A stretch of DNA of 64,000 nt from the NCBI GenBank assembly GCA_044224315.1, contig JBGAKR010000009.1, positions 1 through 64,000 on the forward strand, in the 5' to 3' direction. Positions 43,075-52,081 of the stretch are shown piece after piece (within the stretch, counting starts at the first letter, position 1; every line of letters starts with the position of its first letter). The notes under the pieces are model-generated. The model ran no database searches and had not been told where the DNA came from. It worked only from the letters and a program-made list of their open reading frames with translations. The DNA is from JAGXTF01 sp044224315 (GTDB lineage Bacteria; Bacteroidota; Bacteroidia; NS11-12g; UBA955). A program made the position numbers and the translations under genes.

Positions 43075-43082
43075 CAAAGGTA
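43075..43082 (-). promoter_or_regulatory. -7 promoter box TACCTTTG, likely original tRNA-Lys promoter
   Basis: On the minus strand an exact TAnnTTTG lies 36 bases before the outermost tRNA 5'-half copy (starting at 43038), the same spacing as for tRNA-Gly, but about 350 bases before the intact tRNA. Confidence 0.5.
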
Positions 43083-43111
43083 AGATTTACTTTTTTAAGA
43101 ACAAATAAATC

Positions 43112-44221
43112 TTAAAAATATTTGCGATAAGTGTAGTGAACCTTTGTGGTGCGGGCACCCAGCGATTTGAGCATGCTCAGCATTTTGGCGTTGAAATCAC
43201 CAATCCAGGCCAGTTCGGCAATGGTAATCCGGCCCCGGGCTTTTTTGAAACTCTCATGGAATTTCATAATCATACCGGTTTCAATTCCCAAATTGTGGTA
43301 CTCGGGTACAACGCCAAAAATGATACCCCTAACTTTATTGATGGAGCTCCGGTTAAGTAAAAATCGGATCTTATTCCACAGGTTGAGTTTGCCCTTAAAC
43401 TTTTTAAATACCTGGTTTACCTCCAATATGCTTACATAAAACCCAATTGGCTGTTCATCGGCATAGGCAAAAATGGCAAAAGTGGGGTCGAGCACAGGCT
43501 TTATTTGTTTCAATCTTTCGCGGATTTTTTCTGTAGTAAGAGGTTTAAAATCCTCATGGTGGGCCCAAGCCTTGTTGTAGATTTCTACAAAATCTACTGC
43601 AAACTTGTCCATTTGTTTATAATCGAGCAATTCGAAATGGTACCTGGGGTTTTGCATTACCCTGCCCGCCAGTTTGCTAAATCTTTCAAAATTAAAATCG
43701 GCTTCGGTGATATCGGAGGTAGATTGTTCAATGATTTTTTCGAAGCCATAGGATTCAAAAAACTCGCGGTAATAGGCAGGTTGGTAATTTTCTCTGTAAG
43801 AGGGGTATGAATGGCATTCTACCAGCAGGCCCCAGAAGCTATCGCGGTCACCGAAATTCACCGGACCGTCCATATACTCGCAATTCTCGGCTTTCAGCCA
43901 TGCTGCACAATGGTCGAATATGGCAAATGCCATATCTTTATTTTGAATACATTCAAAAAAACCCATACCTCCCATTCTGCTGCCATTGGGTTTAATTTGG
44001 TAAAAGGCAGCTGCACGGCCTGCTAATTTGCCATTTTGGTAGGCAACAAAGCGGGTGGCTTTCCCATCGGCAAAAGCCGGATTTTTGGTTTGGTTAAATA
44101 CTTCTTCTATATCGGAGTTAAGCGGGTAGATATAATCGGCATCGGTTGCATACACAATATCGGCAACACGGTGAAACTCCTTAATGTCGGCCTCATTCTT
44201 TACTTCCCGAAAATCAAACAT
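43112..44221 (-). CDS. GNAT-fold acetyltransferase-like protein (double domain)
   Basis: 369 residues. An N-terminal half with KATRFVAYQNGKLAGRAAAFY and MGFFECIQNKDMAFAIFDHC, and a C-terminal half with FAIFAYADEQPIGFYVSI and GVVPEYHNLGIETGMIMKFHES, resemble two GNAT folds. The second pyrophosphate-binding loop is degenerate (Y-H-N-L-G-I-E). It is a widespread Bacteroidota protein of no established function that I know. A -7-like box lies 4 bases before the ATG. Confidence 0.75.
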   Translation of the reverse strand: MFDFREVKNEADIKEFHRVADIVYATDADYIYPLNSDIEEVFNQTKNPAFADGKATRFVAYQNGKLAGRAAAFYQIKPNGSRMGGMGFFECIQNKDMAFAIFDHCAAWLKAENCEYMDGPVNFGDRDSFWGLLVECHSYPSYRENYQPAYYREFFESYGFEKIIEQSTSDITEADFNFERFSKLAGRVMQNPRYHFELLDYKQMDKFAVDFVEIYNKAWAHHEDFKPLTTEKIRERLKQIKPVLDPTFAIFAYADEQPIGFYVSILEVNQVFKKFKGKLNLWNKIRFLLNRSSINKVRGIIFGVVPEYHNLGIETGMIMKFHESFKKARGRITIAELAWIGDFNAKMLSMLKSLGARTTKVHYTYRKYF

Positions 44222-44225
44222 GCTG

Positions 44226-44233
44226 CAAATTTA
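44226..44233 (-). promoter_or_regulatory. -7 promoter box TAAATTTG directly before the GNAT-like gene
   Basis: On the minus strand TAAATTTG ends 4 bases before the ATG at 44221, again implying a leaderless mRNA. No spaced -33 partner. Confidence 0.35.
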
Positions 44234-44311
44234 AACTTAATCAAACAATTGTCATGGTATAATATCGACCTGAATCATTCATAAATAATGCTAAAACCCG
44301 AATTGATATTC

Positions 44312-44345
44312 AAAAAAAAAAGCCGACACTAGGCCGGCTTTTTCA
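44312..44345 (-). terminator. Terminator after the beta-barrel protein gene
   Basis: On the minus strand stem AAAGCCG / CGGCTTT with a run of about ten T, 19 bases after the stop at 44364. Confidence 0.8.
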
Positions 44346-44363
44346 ATATTCTGAATGAGATTA

Positions 44364-45038
44364 TTATTTTTTCTCGTCGGAAGAACCTGAATCAGCTTCT
44401 TTTCCTTTGCCGAAGCAGTAGGTAAAGCCAAATTTGTGCTCCCACAATTTATCGTTGTGTTTGCCAGATACGTTGTCATCGAAATTGTCGATGAAAGTAG
44501 GCAAATAAGCGGTTTGCATAAAGAACTTCACGCGAGGGGTAATATTGGCGCGAACACCAAATCCCATAGGAAGGTTGAATGCTTTGGCTTTTGAAGAAGT
44601 GGCACCCACCTGAGGCAATGTTTTGGTACCTGTATAGAAACCAAAACCTAAGGTAAGATAGGGAGCCAGGAATGCGTTTTCCTTTAACATTTTGCCGTTG
44701 TTGAATTTGAAACGGGCAGTTAAGGAGCTTTGCAGGCCTTTGTATTCTAACATTGGGAAATTCAAACCAATCCAGGGAGCTGGATCGTGGGTAAATTTAC
44801 CGTAGTTGAGGTCTAAACCAGCGTCGAAATAATTGTTTAAATAGCGCCAGCAACCGATTCCTGCCTGGATATTGGGATTGCGGAATTTGATAAAGCCGTT
44901 GCCGTATTCTCCGTCATATTCTTTGTAATTTCCGGATAAACTGATTCCCCAAGGGTTTAAACTCGTTTGTGCGAAAATTGAAGATGTCGCGAACAGGCCG
45001 GTTGCAATGGCCATCAGCCATTTTTTCTTATTATTCAT
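44364..45038 (-). CDS. Outer membrane beta-barrel protein
   Basis: 224 residues with signal peptide (KKWLMAIATGLFATSSIFAQ) and barrel-like strands (WGISLSGNYKEYDG, YFDAGLDLNYGKFT, LAPYLTLGFGFYTG, VKFFMQTAYLPTFID, KFGFTYCFGKG). An acidic/Lys-rich tail (EADSGSSDEKK) follows the last strand. No named family. It has its own promoter and terminator. Confidence 0.72.
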   Translation of the reverse strand: MNNKKKWLMAIATGLFATSSIFAQTSLNPWGISLSGNYKEYDGEYGNGFIKFRNPNIQAGIGCWRYLNNYFDAGLDLNYGKFTHDPAPWIGLNFPMLEYKGLQSSLTARFKFNNGKMLKENAFLAPYLTLGFGFYTGTKTLPQVGATSSKAKAFNLPMGFGVRANITPRVKFFMQTAYLPTFIDNFDDNVSGKHNDKLWEHKFGFTYCFGKGKEADSGSSDEKK

Positions 45039-45054
45039 AGGTTGATTTTGGCTT

Positions 45055-45085
45055 CAAATTTATAACAAAATTGAAATATGACAAA
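45055..45085 (-). promoter_or_regulatory. Promoter of the beta-barrel protein gene
   Basis: On the minus strand -33 TTTG (45082-45085) and -7 TAAATTTG (45055-45062), 19-base spacer, 16 bases before the ATG at 45038. The best consensus match in the window. Confidence 0.6.
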
Positions 45086-45116
45086 TTTCCCAAGATTTTT
45101 ATTTCGTTAAATCGGG

Positions 45117-46496
45117 TTATCTCTGCAGCTTTACCGTTTCATCGCCCTGCCTGTATAGAGTATACGTAATAATAAATTGAAACATTTCGTCGGTAGCCCG
45201 CATGCTTGCCCCCCCGTATTCGAGCCGTTCACAAACAACCTTAGGGGGCTGATTGGGGTTATTCGGGTTAGCCGTAGTGTTATCAAACTCTGCCTCTGCA
45301 ACTATTATACTGCCCTTAGGCACAGGTACCATATGGGTAAACGTATAAAAATATTGCCAACGGAAATCCCAATTCAGAATCCGTATCAGCGGAATTGTAT
45401 CTCCATTAGGCTTGAGTGCGTATGCCAGAAAACGCTTACCCAGCATATGCAAATGCGGGTTTATGGTAAGAATAGAAATATCCTTGGGTACCAGAAAACG
45501 TGTGCTGTGTTTGCTCACCGTATTGGGCTGAATTACAAGCGGTGGTTCTATTTTGGATACGCCATTGGTGCCCAGCATTACTTCACCCAATTCACGGTCT
45601 GGAGGCTTATTTGTGAAAAATACATTGAGGTAACTTTGGTCAACTTGTTTGCGGTCGGAAGGTCCATAATGCACATCATTACCGGTGAAGGCAAACAGTT
45701 TAAAAAGCCTGAAAGTACCAATTCCCTCGGGGTAGGCGTTGCCAACCACTCCTGGCAGATAATTAACCACACTATGCACACGAAAAGGATATGTGCCATC
45801 GTCGTTTTCAAGTTTTAACAGACCGAAATCCTGGGCATATTCACCCCTGGTTAATTCCACTTTTTTTAAGCCATCGAACACATTTTTTTTGGCTCCTTGT
45901 TCGTACATTACCAAGTGCCCATTGAAATGATGCACCAAATCCGGTGTTCCCGGGATAAATTCCACTGCTCTTACCCATGTATCCCGGGGGATTTTTCCGG
46001 CAATTTTCATCAGAAAAAAACGGTCGCGCATATCCGGAAAAAGGCTTACTGTATCCAATGCCAGCACCAGATCGGGTTTACCAATATTACTTTTCCAGGC
46101 AGGTGGGGTGTATATGGGTAATTTATCGGCTGGCCCTTCTGGCCCACCCTGCCGGGCCCATTTGTCAATGGTTTCAATCTCGGCAGGGGTAAGGTAATTT
46201 TCACCCACAAAATGAGAGTAAGTGGCGTCGGCAGGCCAAGGGGGCATAATTTTAAGTCGGGTAACTTTGGCTATGGTCTTTAATTTACGGCGAACCTCTT
46301 TATAATTAGTTAAGGCAAAAGGGGCAATACCATTTTCACGGTGGCAAGAGCTGCAATGTTTAAATATTATGGGTGCGATATGCTCCGTAAACGTGGGTTT
46401 ATCGGGTACTTCTACCCCATTTTTGCCGGTGCATTGAATTAAAAAAACCAAACCAGCTATGCCCGCTGCCTGTAACCCCAATAATTTAGTTCGCAT
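45117..46496 (-). CDS. Cytochrome c lipoprotein fused to a copper monooxygenase-like domain
   Basis: 459 residues from the ATG at 46496; the longer in-frame start at 46568 would put 24 residues before the lipoprotein signal. Lipobox LIQC (Cys22), heme motif CSSCH (48-52) in FTEHIAPIIFKHCSSCHRENG, and a second-half domain with HHFNGHLVMY and NPHLHMLGKRF plus a late Met/Glu-containing strand, resembling PHM-type ascorbate-dependent monooxygenases. Probably an exported heme/copper protein; substrate unknown. Its start overlaps the redoxin gene end by 11 bases, so the two are coupled. Confidence 0.78.
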   Translation of the reverse strand: MRTKLLGLQAAGIAGLVFLIQCTGKNGVEVPDKPTFTEHIAPIIFKHCSSCHRENGIAPFALTNYKEVRRKLKTIAKVTRLKIMPPWPADATYSHFVGENYLTPAEIETIDKWARQGGPEGPADKLPIYTPPAWKSNIGKPDLVLALDTVSLFPDMRDRFFLMKIAGKIPRDTWVRAVEFIPGTPDLVHHFNGHLVMYEQGAKKNVFDGLKKVELTRGEYAQDFGLLKLENDDGTYPFRVHSVVNYLPGVVGNAYPEGIGTFRLFKLFAFTGNDVHYGPSDRKQVDQSYLNVFFTNKPPDRELGEVMLGTNGVSKIEPPLVIQPNTVSKHSTRFLVPKDISILTINPHLHMLGKRFLAYALKPNGDTIPLIRILNWDFRWQYFYTFTHMVPVPKGSIIVAEAEFDNTTANPNNPNQPPKVVCERLEYGGASMRATDEMFQFIITYTLYRQGDETVKLQR

Positions 46497-47100
46497 CCTG
46501 GCTGTCAGTTTTTTCGATGTAACATCCCACTGGTTTGGTAAACCATGGTTGAATTTCAATATCCGCATTTAGCGAATCTATCACCCCCTTTAAGTAAAAG
46601 CGTGATGCCGCAACTCTGTGTTTACCTGTTTCAACCGCCCAGTTGTCAATGGCTCCGCTGTAAACCATTTGATGCATTTTATTAAATACAAAAACCTGAG
46701 GCGTAACTGTAGCACCTACCATAGAGGAAAAAAGACCCTTTTCATCGTAAAGATCATAGTTGGAAAATGGGTAGGTATAGGCTGGCACTTGTTCAGAGTT
46801 AAATGTATCGGGCAAATCAATGCGAATTATGCGCAAAACCCAATTTACATCGGCACCCAGAGAATCGGATAACTGGCGTATAAGGGGGCGGTAATTTTTA
46901 CACAAAGGGCAATCCCCGGTGACAAATATGAGTAAAGTATTACATTGCCTGCCATCCTGTATCGATTCGATAAAAACATTTAAAGCCCTTTTCTTGTCTG
47001 CATCTTTATCCTTTTGATTGGCAATGTATATGTATTTAAGGCTATAAAACAACAAAGTTGCTAAACCACCCAGTAATATACTTACCAATATTTTGCGCAT
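46486..47100 (-). CDS. Membrane-anchored thioredoxin-fold redoxin
   Basis: 204 residues from the ATG at 47100. N-terminal helix (RKILVSILLGGLATLLFYSLKY) anchors it with the domain outside. Active CxxC is in TGDCPLCKNY and the cis-Pro loop in ATVTPQVFVFN; the later YSGAIDNWAVETGKHRVAASRFYL stretch is common to AhpC/TSA-type redoxins linked to cytochrome proteins. Overlap with the cytochrome/monooxygenase gene suggests it keeps cysteines or cofactor reduced there. Confidence 0.82.
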   Translation of the reverse strand: MRKILVSILLGGLATLLFYSLKYIYIANQKDKDADKKRALNVFIESIQDGRQCNTLLIFVTGDCPLCKNYRPLIRQLSDSLGADVNWVLRIIRIDLPDTFNSEQVPAYTYPFSNYDLYDEKGLFSSMVGATVTPQVFVFNKMHQMVYSGAIDNWAVETGKHRVAASRFYLKGVIDSLNADIEIQPWFTKPVGCYIEKTDSQDAN

Positions 47101-47130
47101 CGGGAAATTTGGGTACAAGTTTAAGACAGA

Positions 47131-48780
47131 TTACTTTAAAATATAACCCTGTATTCTGAATTGTTTTTTTGGGGCAGCTTCTAATAGAAGAACAGCCTGA
47201 GGAAGAATAAATAAACTTCCCTGAATTAATTTCTGGTTAAAATTGATATTAGAATTCATCCAATAAATTGCATCTTTTGAAATTCTAAATAAAGATAACC
47301 CAGTACCTGCAACTAGTAAGATTTCCGAATTATTAATCCAAGTATAATACAATGGCAGCGTAGAGTAGTTTAATGTTGTATCACTAAAATCCAGTTCACC
47401 TTTTAACCAATTGCTAGATTCTTTTGTTATATTATATAAATAAATTGGACCATACTTGTAAGCAGCATAGCTAGAATGATAATATCCACGAGAAACAGGA
47501 TGCAAAATAATTGATTCTTCCAATTCCGCAAATATGTAAATTGATTCCTCAGAAATAGCAGAAAAACTAAATTTACAGCTAAATAAGTTAATTTTTTCCT
47601 TTTTGAAATTATCTTTCTGAGGATTCATAGAATTTTCAAACTTTTGACCCATTCCACTGTTGGTTGGATTTTTATCCACATTTAAATTAGAATTTTTGTC
47701 TTCATTTTCCAATAAATTATATTTTTGTGCTTTGGGTAAAAGGTTTCCGATATTAATTTTTGCATTTAAACTTGGACTGCCGCCCATTGAATTCCCGACT
47801 ATACTAAAAACTTTATTTTGTTTTATGAAGCCTGAATCACAATCTAGAATAATCCACCTAAAATTAACTACAGATGTGGATTTCTCAACAGGCATTAATA
47901 AATGAAAATTCCCTTTTAGATCAAATTCAATAATATGATTTTGAAATGCCCGCAGGCTATCATTTTCAAAAACAAATGTCCCATTTTCAGATAATGAATA
48001 TATATGCCTCACTTTTTTAGTTCCATTTACTAAAATGTAATTAACCAAAAATAAAGTTCCTCTGATATTTAAATATACTTCTAACGGACCTACATCCTCT
48101 TCAAACTCCATAAGGGCCGGATCCGCTGCAACCACTTCAAAATTTTTATCATAAACTTTCACAGCTAAATTGGCTCCTTGCCTCTCTGGACTTACATCAA
48201 GGTAATACAAAGCAAACTTTTGATGGTTTTTATCGGTTATAACCCCATTGAACGCTTTAAAATCTTTTGGAATGCTGAAAAACTGATCTAGAAGAAATGT
48301 ACTATCTGAAAATTTCATATTTATAATATCTTTATAAAAATAATATTGGATATTATCGGTTGTATTAAATTCCGAAAATATAATTGCCAGGGAGTCAGTT
48401 CCGCGCCAAACTAGTTTTTCATGCTTAATTGAGTAGCCTTGATATGATGAAGGTAATTGGATACTGCCAATAATCTCATTTTTTAAATTAACTTTTAATA
48501 AAAAACCACCATCGATAGGGCTTTCCCATTGAGATAATTTATGAGGGGTGGCTTTATTATACATAATTGTAATATAGTAAACGTCGCTTTTTTGTATAAA
48601 ATCAACTATTTCGAAATTTGAAACCAATTTTGAATTTACTCTTGAAAATATCTCATTCTTATTCTTTAGATTTCTTGTTTCAAGATTTATTTCAAGGAAT
48701 TGGGATTTTGTTGTCCAAAAGAGAGAAAATACAATGCAAAACAATAGATGTCTTTTTATTTGCTTGATAAATTTCAACAT
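47131..48780 (-). CDS. AT-rich secreted protein of unknown function
   Basis: 549 residues with a signal peptide (RHLLFCIVFSLFWTTKSQ). The rest is beta-rich with many Asn, Lys, Ile and Ser, and a low-complexity patch (NLLENEDKNSNLNVDKNPTN). No family or catalytic motif recognised. Visibly richer in A/T than neighbours, as are the flanks, which suggests different origin or relaxed constraint. 30 bases upstream of the redoxin gene on the same strand. The 48781-48968 gap before it has no clear signal. Confidence 0.65.
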   Translation of the reverse strand: MLKFIKQIKRHLLFCIVFSLFWTTKSQFLEINLETRNLKNKNEIFSRVNSKLVSNFEIVDFIQKSDVYYITIMYNKATPHKLSQWESPIDGGFLLKVNLKNEIIGSIQLPSSYQGYSIKHEKLVWRGTDSLAIIFSEFNTTDNIQYYFYKDIINMKFSDSTFLLDQFFSIPKDFKAFNGVITDKNHQKFALYYLDVSPERQGANLAVKVYDKNFEVVAADPALMEFEEDVGPLEVYLNIRGTLFLVNYILVNGTKKVRHIYSLSENGTFVFENDSLRAFQNHIIEFDLKGNFHLLMPVEKSTSVVNFRWIILDCDSGFIKQNKVFSIVGNSMGGSPSLNAKINIGNLLPKAQKYNLLENEDKNSNLNVDKNPTNSGMGQKFENSMNPQKDNFKKEKINLFSCKFSFSAISEESIYIFAELEESIILHPVSRGYYHSSYAAYKYGPIYLYNITKESSNWLKGELDFSDTTLNYSTLPLYYTWINNSEILLVAGTGLSLFRISKDAIYWMNSNINFNQKLIQGSLFILPQAVLLLEAAPKKQFRIQGYILK

Positions 48781-48968
48781 TTTTTAATAATTTAAGTGTT
48801 CAAATTTGTACAACAATTTTTAAAATATAAAAACCGTTTGAAAAAAAGAAAAAGTTCCATATTTAACATAGTCAATTAATCAATTTCATATTTGATAAAG
48901 GACTTAATTAAAAACAAACATAAACAAAGCAAGTGATATGTCAAAACCCAAATAGCAAAGAAATTCTA

Positions 48969-51041
48969 CTAAATTCTCTCAAACGCCTTTACAAAGCGCA
49001 CACCCAGATTGCGATAAGGGGGAATATAATCGCCCCATTTATCGTTGTTTTTAAGTTTTACATCCAGGCCTTTCCAAAGGGTTTTCCAGTCTATCTCTCC
49101 ATTGCCTTTGCGCATCATTTCACACATATCCTTCAGCAGCACATTATTCACGGTCCAGGTGCCCACCTGCTTGCTGCTTACAATCTGAGCATCGGAGGCA
49201 TTGTCCAGGATTTTTGAGATATTAAGATAGCCACCACAACTTCCCAACACCGCCACTTTGGCATTATTGGTAAGCAAATCGATGGTGGTAGAAAGGTGAT
49301 AACTATGCCCCCTGTGTACTACAATATCGGGATATCTGTTGCTGGTTTCAAACAATTTGCGCAAGGCATCCAATCCCTTCTCGTTTTTGGGTTTATTGCA
49401 GTAAAGAATTATTTTTTTCCCAACAACAGTTTCGATTTTTACATAGCTCACCATATCGGTGATTTTATAATTTTTATCGGTTTTGAAATTTAGTAAAAAT
49501 CCATTGTACGCAGCCTCCCCGTCTTCATCATCATAGAATACATGTTGCTGAATATTTTTACCATCGGGGAATAATAAATCCTTATCTACCTTTTCTAATA
49601 CCGGAATATCAAAAGCTATGCTTTTACCTGTAATAACCTCCGGATCTTTTCCTGTAAATTTATAAAGCAATCCATACAACCTTGCCCCATAGGTATTGCC
49701 TGCCAAAAAACAACGTTTTAATTGTTCTCCTAATTTGGCCGACATATTTTCCCGCAACAAACTATCGGTAATACTGCCATAAATATCCGCTACTTCTACT
49801 GCAGGTTCGAGGTTTCCACCGGTTTTTTCGAGGTCTTTTACAATCTCATCCAGCAGCATATTTTTCTCCGCTACCGACATGGTATTGAGCAATTTTTGCA
49901 TGGTATTATACCCTGCACACATTTGAATAAACGTACGAAATTTATTAAAGCCCACATTTTCAAAAAACACATACATCGAGCTGTCTTTGCGACGTTGCAT
50001 AAGCCTTTTAAACATACCAAGGAAGCTGGATGTGAAAATTTCATCCTTGCTATACACCATCAGATTGTATAATTCTTCGGCGCTATTATTTTTAACAATG
50101 GCAAATCGGATATCATCTTTTTCATCGTGCAGCAGATTCACTTTGCGCACAATATTCAGGCTGTGAAAACCCAGTTCCTGATCGACAGAATAACTACCCA
50201 AAATTTTGTTGCTACGGCGTAAAATGCACAATTTCGAAAACCAATCGTTGGGTTTCTGTACCAATTCTTCGCTTTCTTCAATTGATAATTTATTATTATA
50301 AACCAGTTCTATATTGGTAAAGCAACTGCTTGTGCGGCCATATTCGGTATAGATATCATACAATTTAATTACAACAGGATCTTTGCTGGTTTTTAGGGCA
50401 TAATTAACTGTATGTTGGGTACCAAAATATTGTTTAACAGCATTGGGATCATTGCGTGCCACAGTTTCCAAAACCTCAAGAAACCATGATTGCTGGCTGT
50501 AATCGGCATACTTGGTCAGCACATCATAGGGCTTTTTGGTGGCTGCAAAAACCATTACATCCCTTGCATGGCTGCGTTTCAAAAAATATGGTATGCAATC
50601 CAAAGCCATGGGCACATTATTCTTTAGCAATTCCAGGTCTTTCTGGGCTCCCTGGGCCAAACTCAACGATTCTACCATCCCAAAAAAATGATCGAAATAG
50701 GCCAGGTAACGCACATTGTTTTTATTTAAGCCTTGCAAAACGCCATGGAGATAGCGGTAAAAATATTCTTTTTCGGCAGTAGGAAACGTAGGCTTGGCAA
50801 GGTTTGCCTGAATCTGGTCTATACGTGTAAAATAAATATCACGGCCTCTTTTCTTCTGATCGGCTGTGTTGAAAACCAGCGCAGTGTCTTTCTTCCCATC
50901 AATCATATCCAGGCGAAGCTGTTCCTGATCGCAGAGAGCCGCATAATCAATGGGGGCTACCACCCTTGAGTTTTGAGCAGTCGCGGACACTGCTACCAGG
51001 CTTATTGCAAATGCGATAATCTGGTGCGCGCGTATTCCCAT
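48969..51041 (-). CDS. Secreted protein with a C-terminal caspase-like (clan CD) His/Cys pair, uncharacterised
   Basis: 690 residues from the ATG at 51041; the longer in-frame start at 51119 adds 26 residues without sense. Signal peptide AHQIIAFAISLVAVSATAQ. The long helical middle (about 60-540) shows no known domain. Near the C-terminus DIVVHRGHSYHL (His579) and, 23 residues later, VAVLGSCGGYLNI (Cys602) follow hydrophobic strands as in clan CD peptidases (caspase, gingipain, CHAT). Then SDAQIVSSKQVGTWTVNN. I infer a peptidase-like fold; activity is not shown. Overlaps the TrmH gene end by 40 bases. Confidence 0.75.
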   Translation of the reverse strand: MGIRAHQIIAFAISLVAVSATAQNSRVVAPIDYAALCDQEQLRLDMIDGKKDTALVFNTADQKKRGRDIYFTRIDQIQANLAKPTFPTAEKEYFYRYLHGVLQGLNKNNVRYLAYFDHFFGMVESLSLAQGAQKDLELLKNNVPMALDCIPYFLKRSHARDVMVFAATKKPYDVLTKYADYSQQSWFLEVLETVARNDPNAVKQYFGTQHTVNYALKTSKDPVVIKLYDIYTEYGRTSSCFTNIELVYNNKLSIEESEELVQKPNDWFSKLCILRRSNKILGSYSVDQELGFHSLNIVRKVNLLHDEKDDIRFAIVKNNSAEELYNLMVYSKDEIFTSSFLGMFKRLMQRRKDSSMYVFFENVGFNKFRTFIQMCAGYNTMQKLLNTMSVAEKNMLLDEIVKDLEKTGGNLEPAVEVADIYGSITDSLLRENMSAKLGEQLKRCFLAGNTYGARLYGLLYKFTGKDPEVITGKSIAFDIPVLEKVDKDLLFPDGKNIQQHVFYDDEDGEAAYNGFLLNFKTDKNYKITDMVSYVKIETVVGKKIILYCNKPKNEKGLDALRKLFETSNRYPDIVVHRGHSYHLSTTIDLLTNNAKVAVLGSCGGYLNISKILDNASDAQIVSSKQVGTWTVNNVLLKDMCEMMRKGNGEIDWKTLWKGLDVKLKNNDKWGDYIPPYRNLGVRFVKAFERI

Positions 51042-51541
51042 AACACTATACCGGTGGCTACCGAGATATTTAACGAATGTTTGGTACCTGCTTGTGGAAT
51101 TTCTATGCATGCGTGGCAAAGTTCTATAACTTCTTCACTTACACCATCAATTTCATTGCCAAACACGAAAGCTATTTTTCCACCAGGCCAAATTATGTCC
51201 TGCAATAGCTGCGAATCCTGCACCTGCTCTACAGCAAAAATTTTATAATCCTGCTTTCGCAATTCCTGTAAAACCTGCACGGTACTTTCATTATACTCCC
51301 AATCCACTGCCCTTTCAGCCCCAATAGCTGTTTTGGTAATTTCGCGGTGGGGAGGGCAACCTGTAATACCACAGAGGAATAATTTAGTGCATCGAAAGGC
51401 ATCACAGGTGCGGAAAACTGAGCCTACATTATGCATGCTTCGCACATTGTCCAGCACCGTTACAAAACTTAGCTTGGGGGCTTTATGAAACTCAACGGCG
51501 GTAAGGCGGTTTAGCTCTGTAAGTTTAAGTTTTCGCGGCAT
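51002..51541 (-). CDS. TrmH/SpoU-family RNA 2'-O-ribose methyltransferase
   Basis: 179 residues. SPOUT knot motifs: motif 1 VLDNVRSMHNVGSVFRTCDAF, motif 2 FVFGNEIDGVSEEVIE and motif 3 IPQAGTKHSLNISVATGIVLW. It methylates tRNA or rRNA; specificity cannot be told. The ATG at 51541 is preferred to a longer start at 51583, which adds a hydrophobic stretch atypical for the family. Confidence 0.9.
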   Translation of the reverse strand: MPRKLKLTELNRLTAVEFHKAPKLSFVTVLDNVRSMHNVGSVFRTCDAFRCTKLFLCGITGCPPHREITKTAIGAERAVDWEYNESTVQVLQELRKQDYKIFAVEQVQDSQLLQDIIWPGGKIAFVFGNEIDGVSEEVIELCHACIEIPQAGTKHSLNISVATGIVLWEYARTRLSHLQ

Positions 51542-51638
51542 GCGGGCAAAGTTAGCGTTAAAGGCAAAGAATAAAAAAAGCAAAAACGTGCCTATTATCT
51601 TATCAAACTAACAGTTGTTAACCTATTATTGTGCAGGA

Positions 51639-52049
51639 ATGGAAAGACTAAAATCGCAATTGCCGCTGCTGATGCGCTTGAGTTTAGCTGTATGCTATGT
51701 TTGGTTTGGCTCACTAAAGTTTTTTGAAGCCATGAGTCCTGCGGAGAATCTGGCCAAAGATGCCATACATCATTTGTTTGTGGGTATTATTCCAAAAGGA
51801 ATTTCCATCTATTTACTGGCAGGTTGGGAGGTGCTAATTGGCCTGGGACTTTTGTTCGGATTTAAAATACGGATTGTAGTGGTATCGGCTCTGGTGCACA
51901 TGGCATGTACATTTACACCCCTGATTTTATTGCCAGAGATTTGCTTCGATCATCCCCCTTTTGGTTTCAGCATTGTAGGTCAGTATATTGTAAAAAATCT
52001 TGTTTTTATCTGTGGTTTGATTTACATTTACCCTGACAAAATGAAGTAA
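51639..52049 (+). CDS. DoxX-like membrane protein
   Basis: 136 residues from the ATG at 51639 with four membrane helices; the pattern LSLAVCYVWFGSLKFFE and LLAGWEVLIGLGLLFGF is typical of DoxX/DoxD-like proteins, often linked to quinone or redox processes. Divergent from the TrmH gene. Function not established. Confidence 0.8.
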   Translation: MERLKSQLPLLMRLSLAVCYVWFGSLKFFEAMSPAENLAKDAIHHLFVGIIPKGISIYLLAGWEVLIGLGLLFGFKIRIVVVSALVHMACTFTPLILLPEICFDHPPFGFSIVGQYIVKNLVFICGLIYIYPDKMK

Positions 52050-52081
52050 TTGCTTCGTTTTCATGCACATAATAAATCGAA

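Noticed and set aside
45177..45818. 213-codon plus-strand open frame
   Set aside because: Antisense to the cytochrome/monooxygenase gene and without recognisable features.
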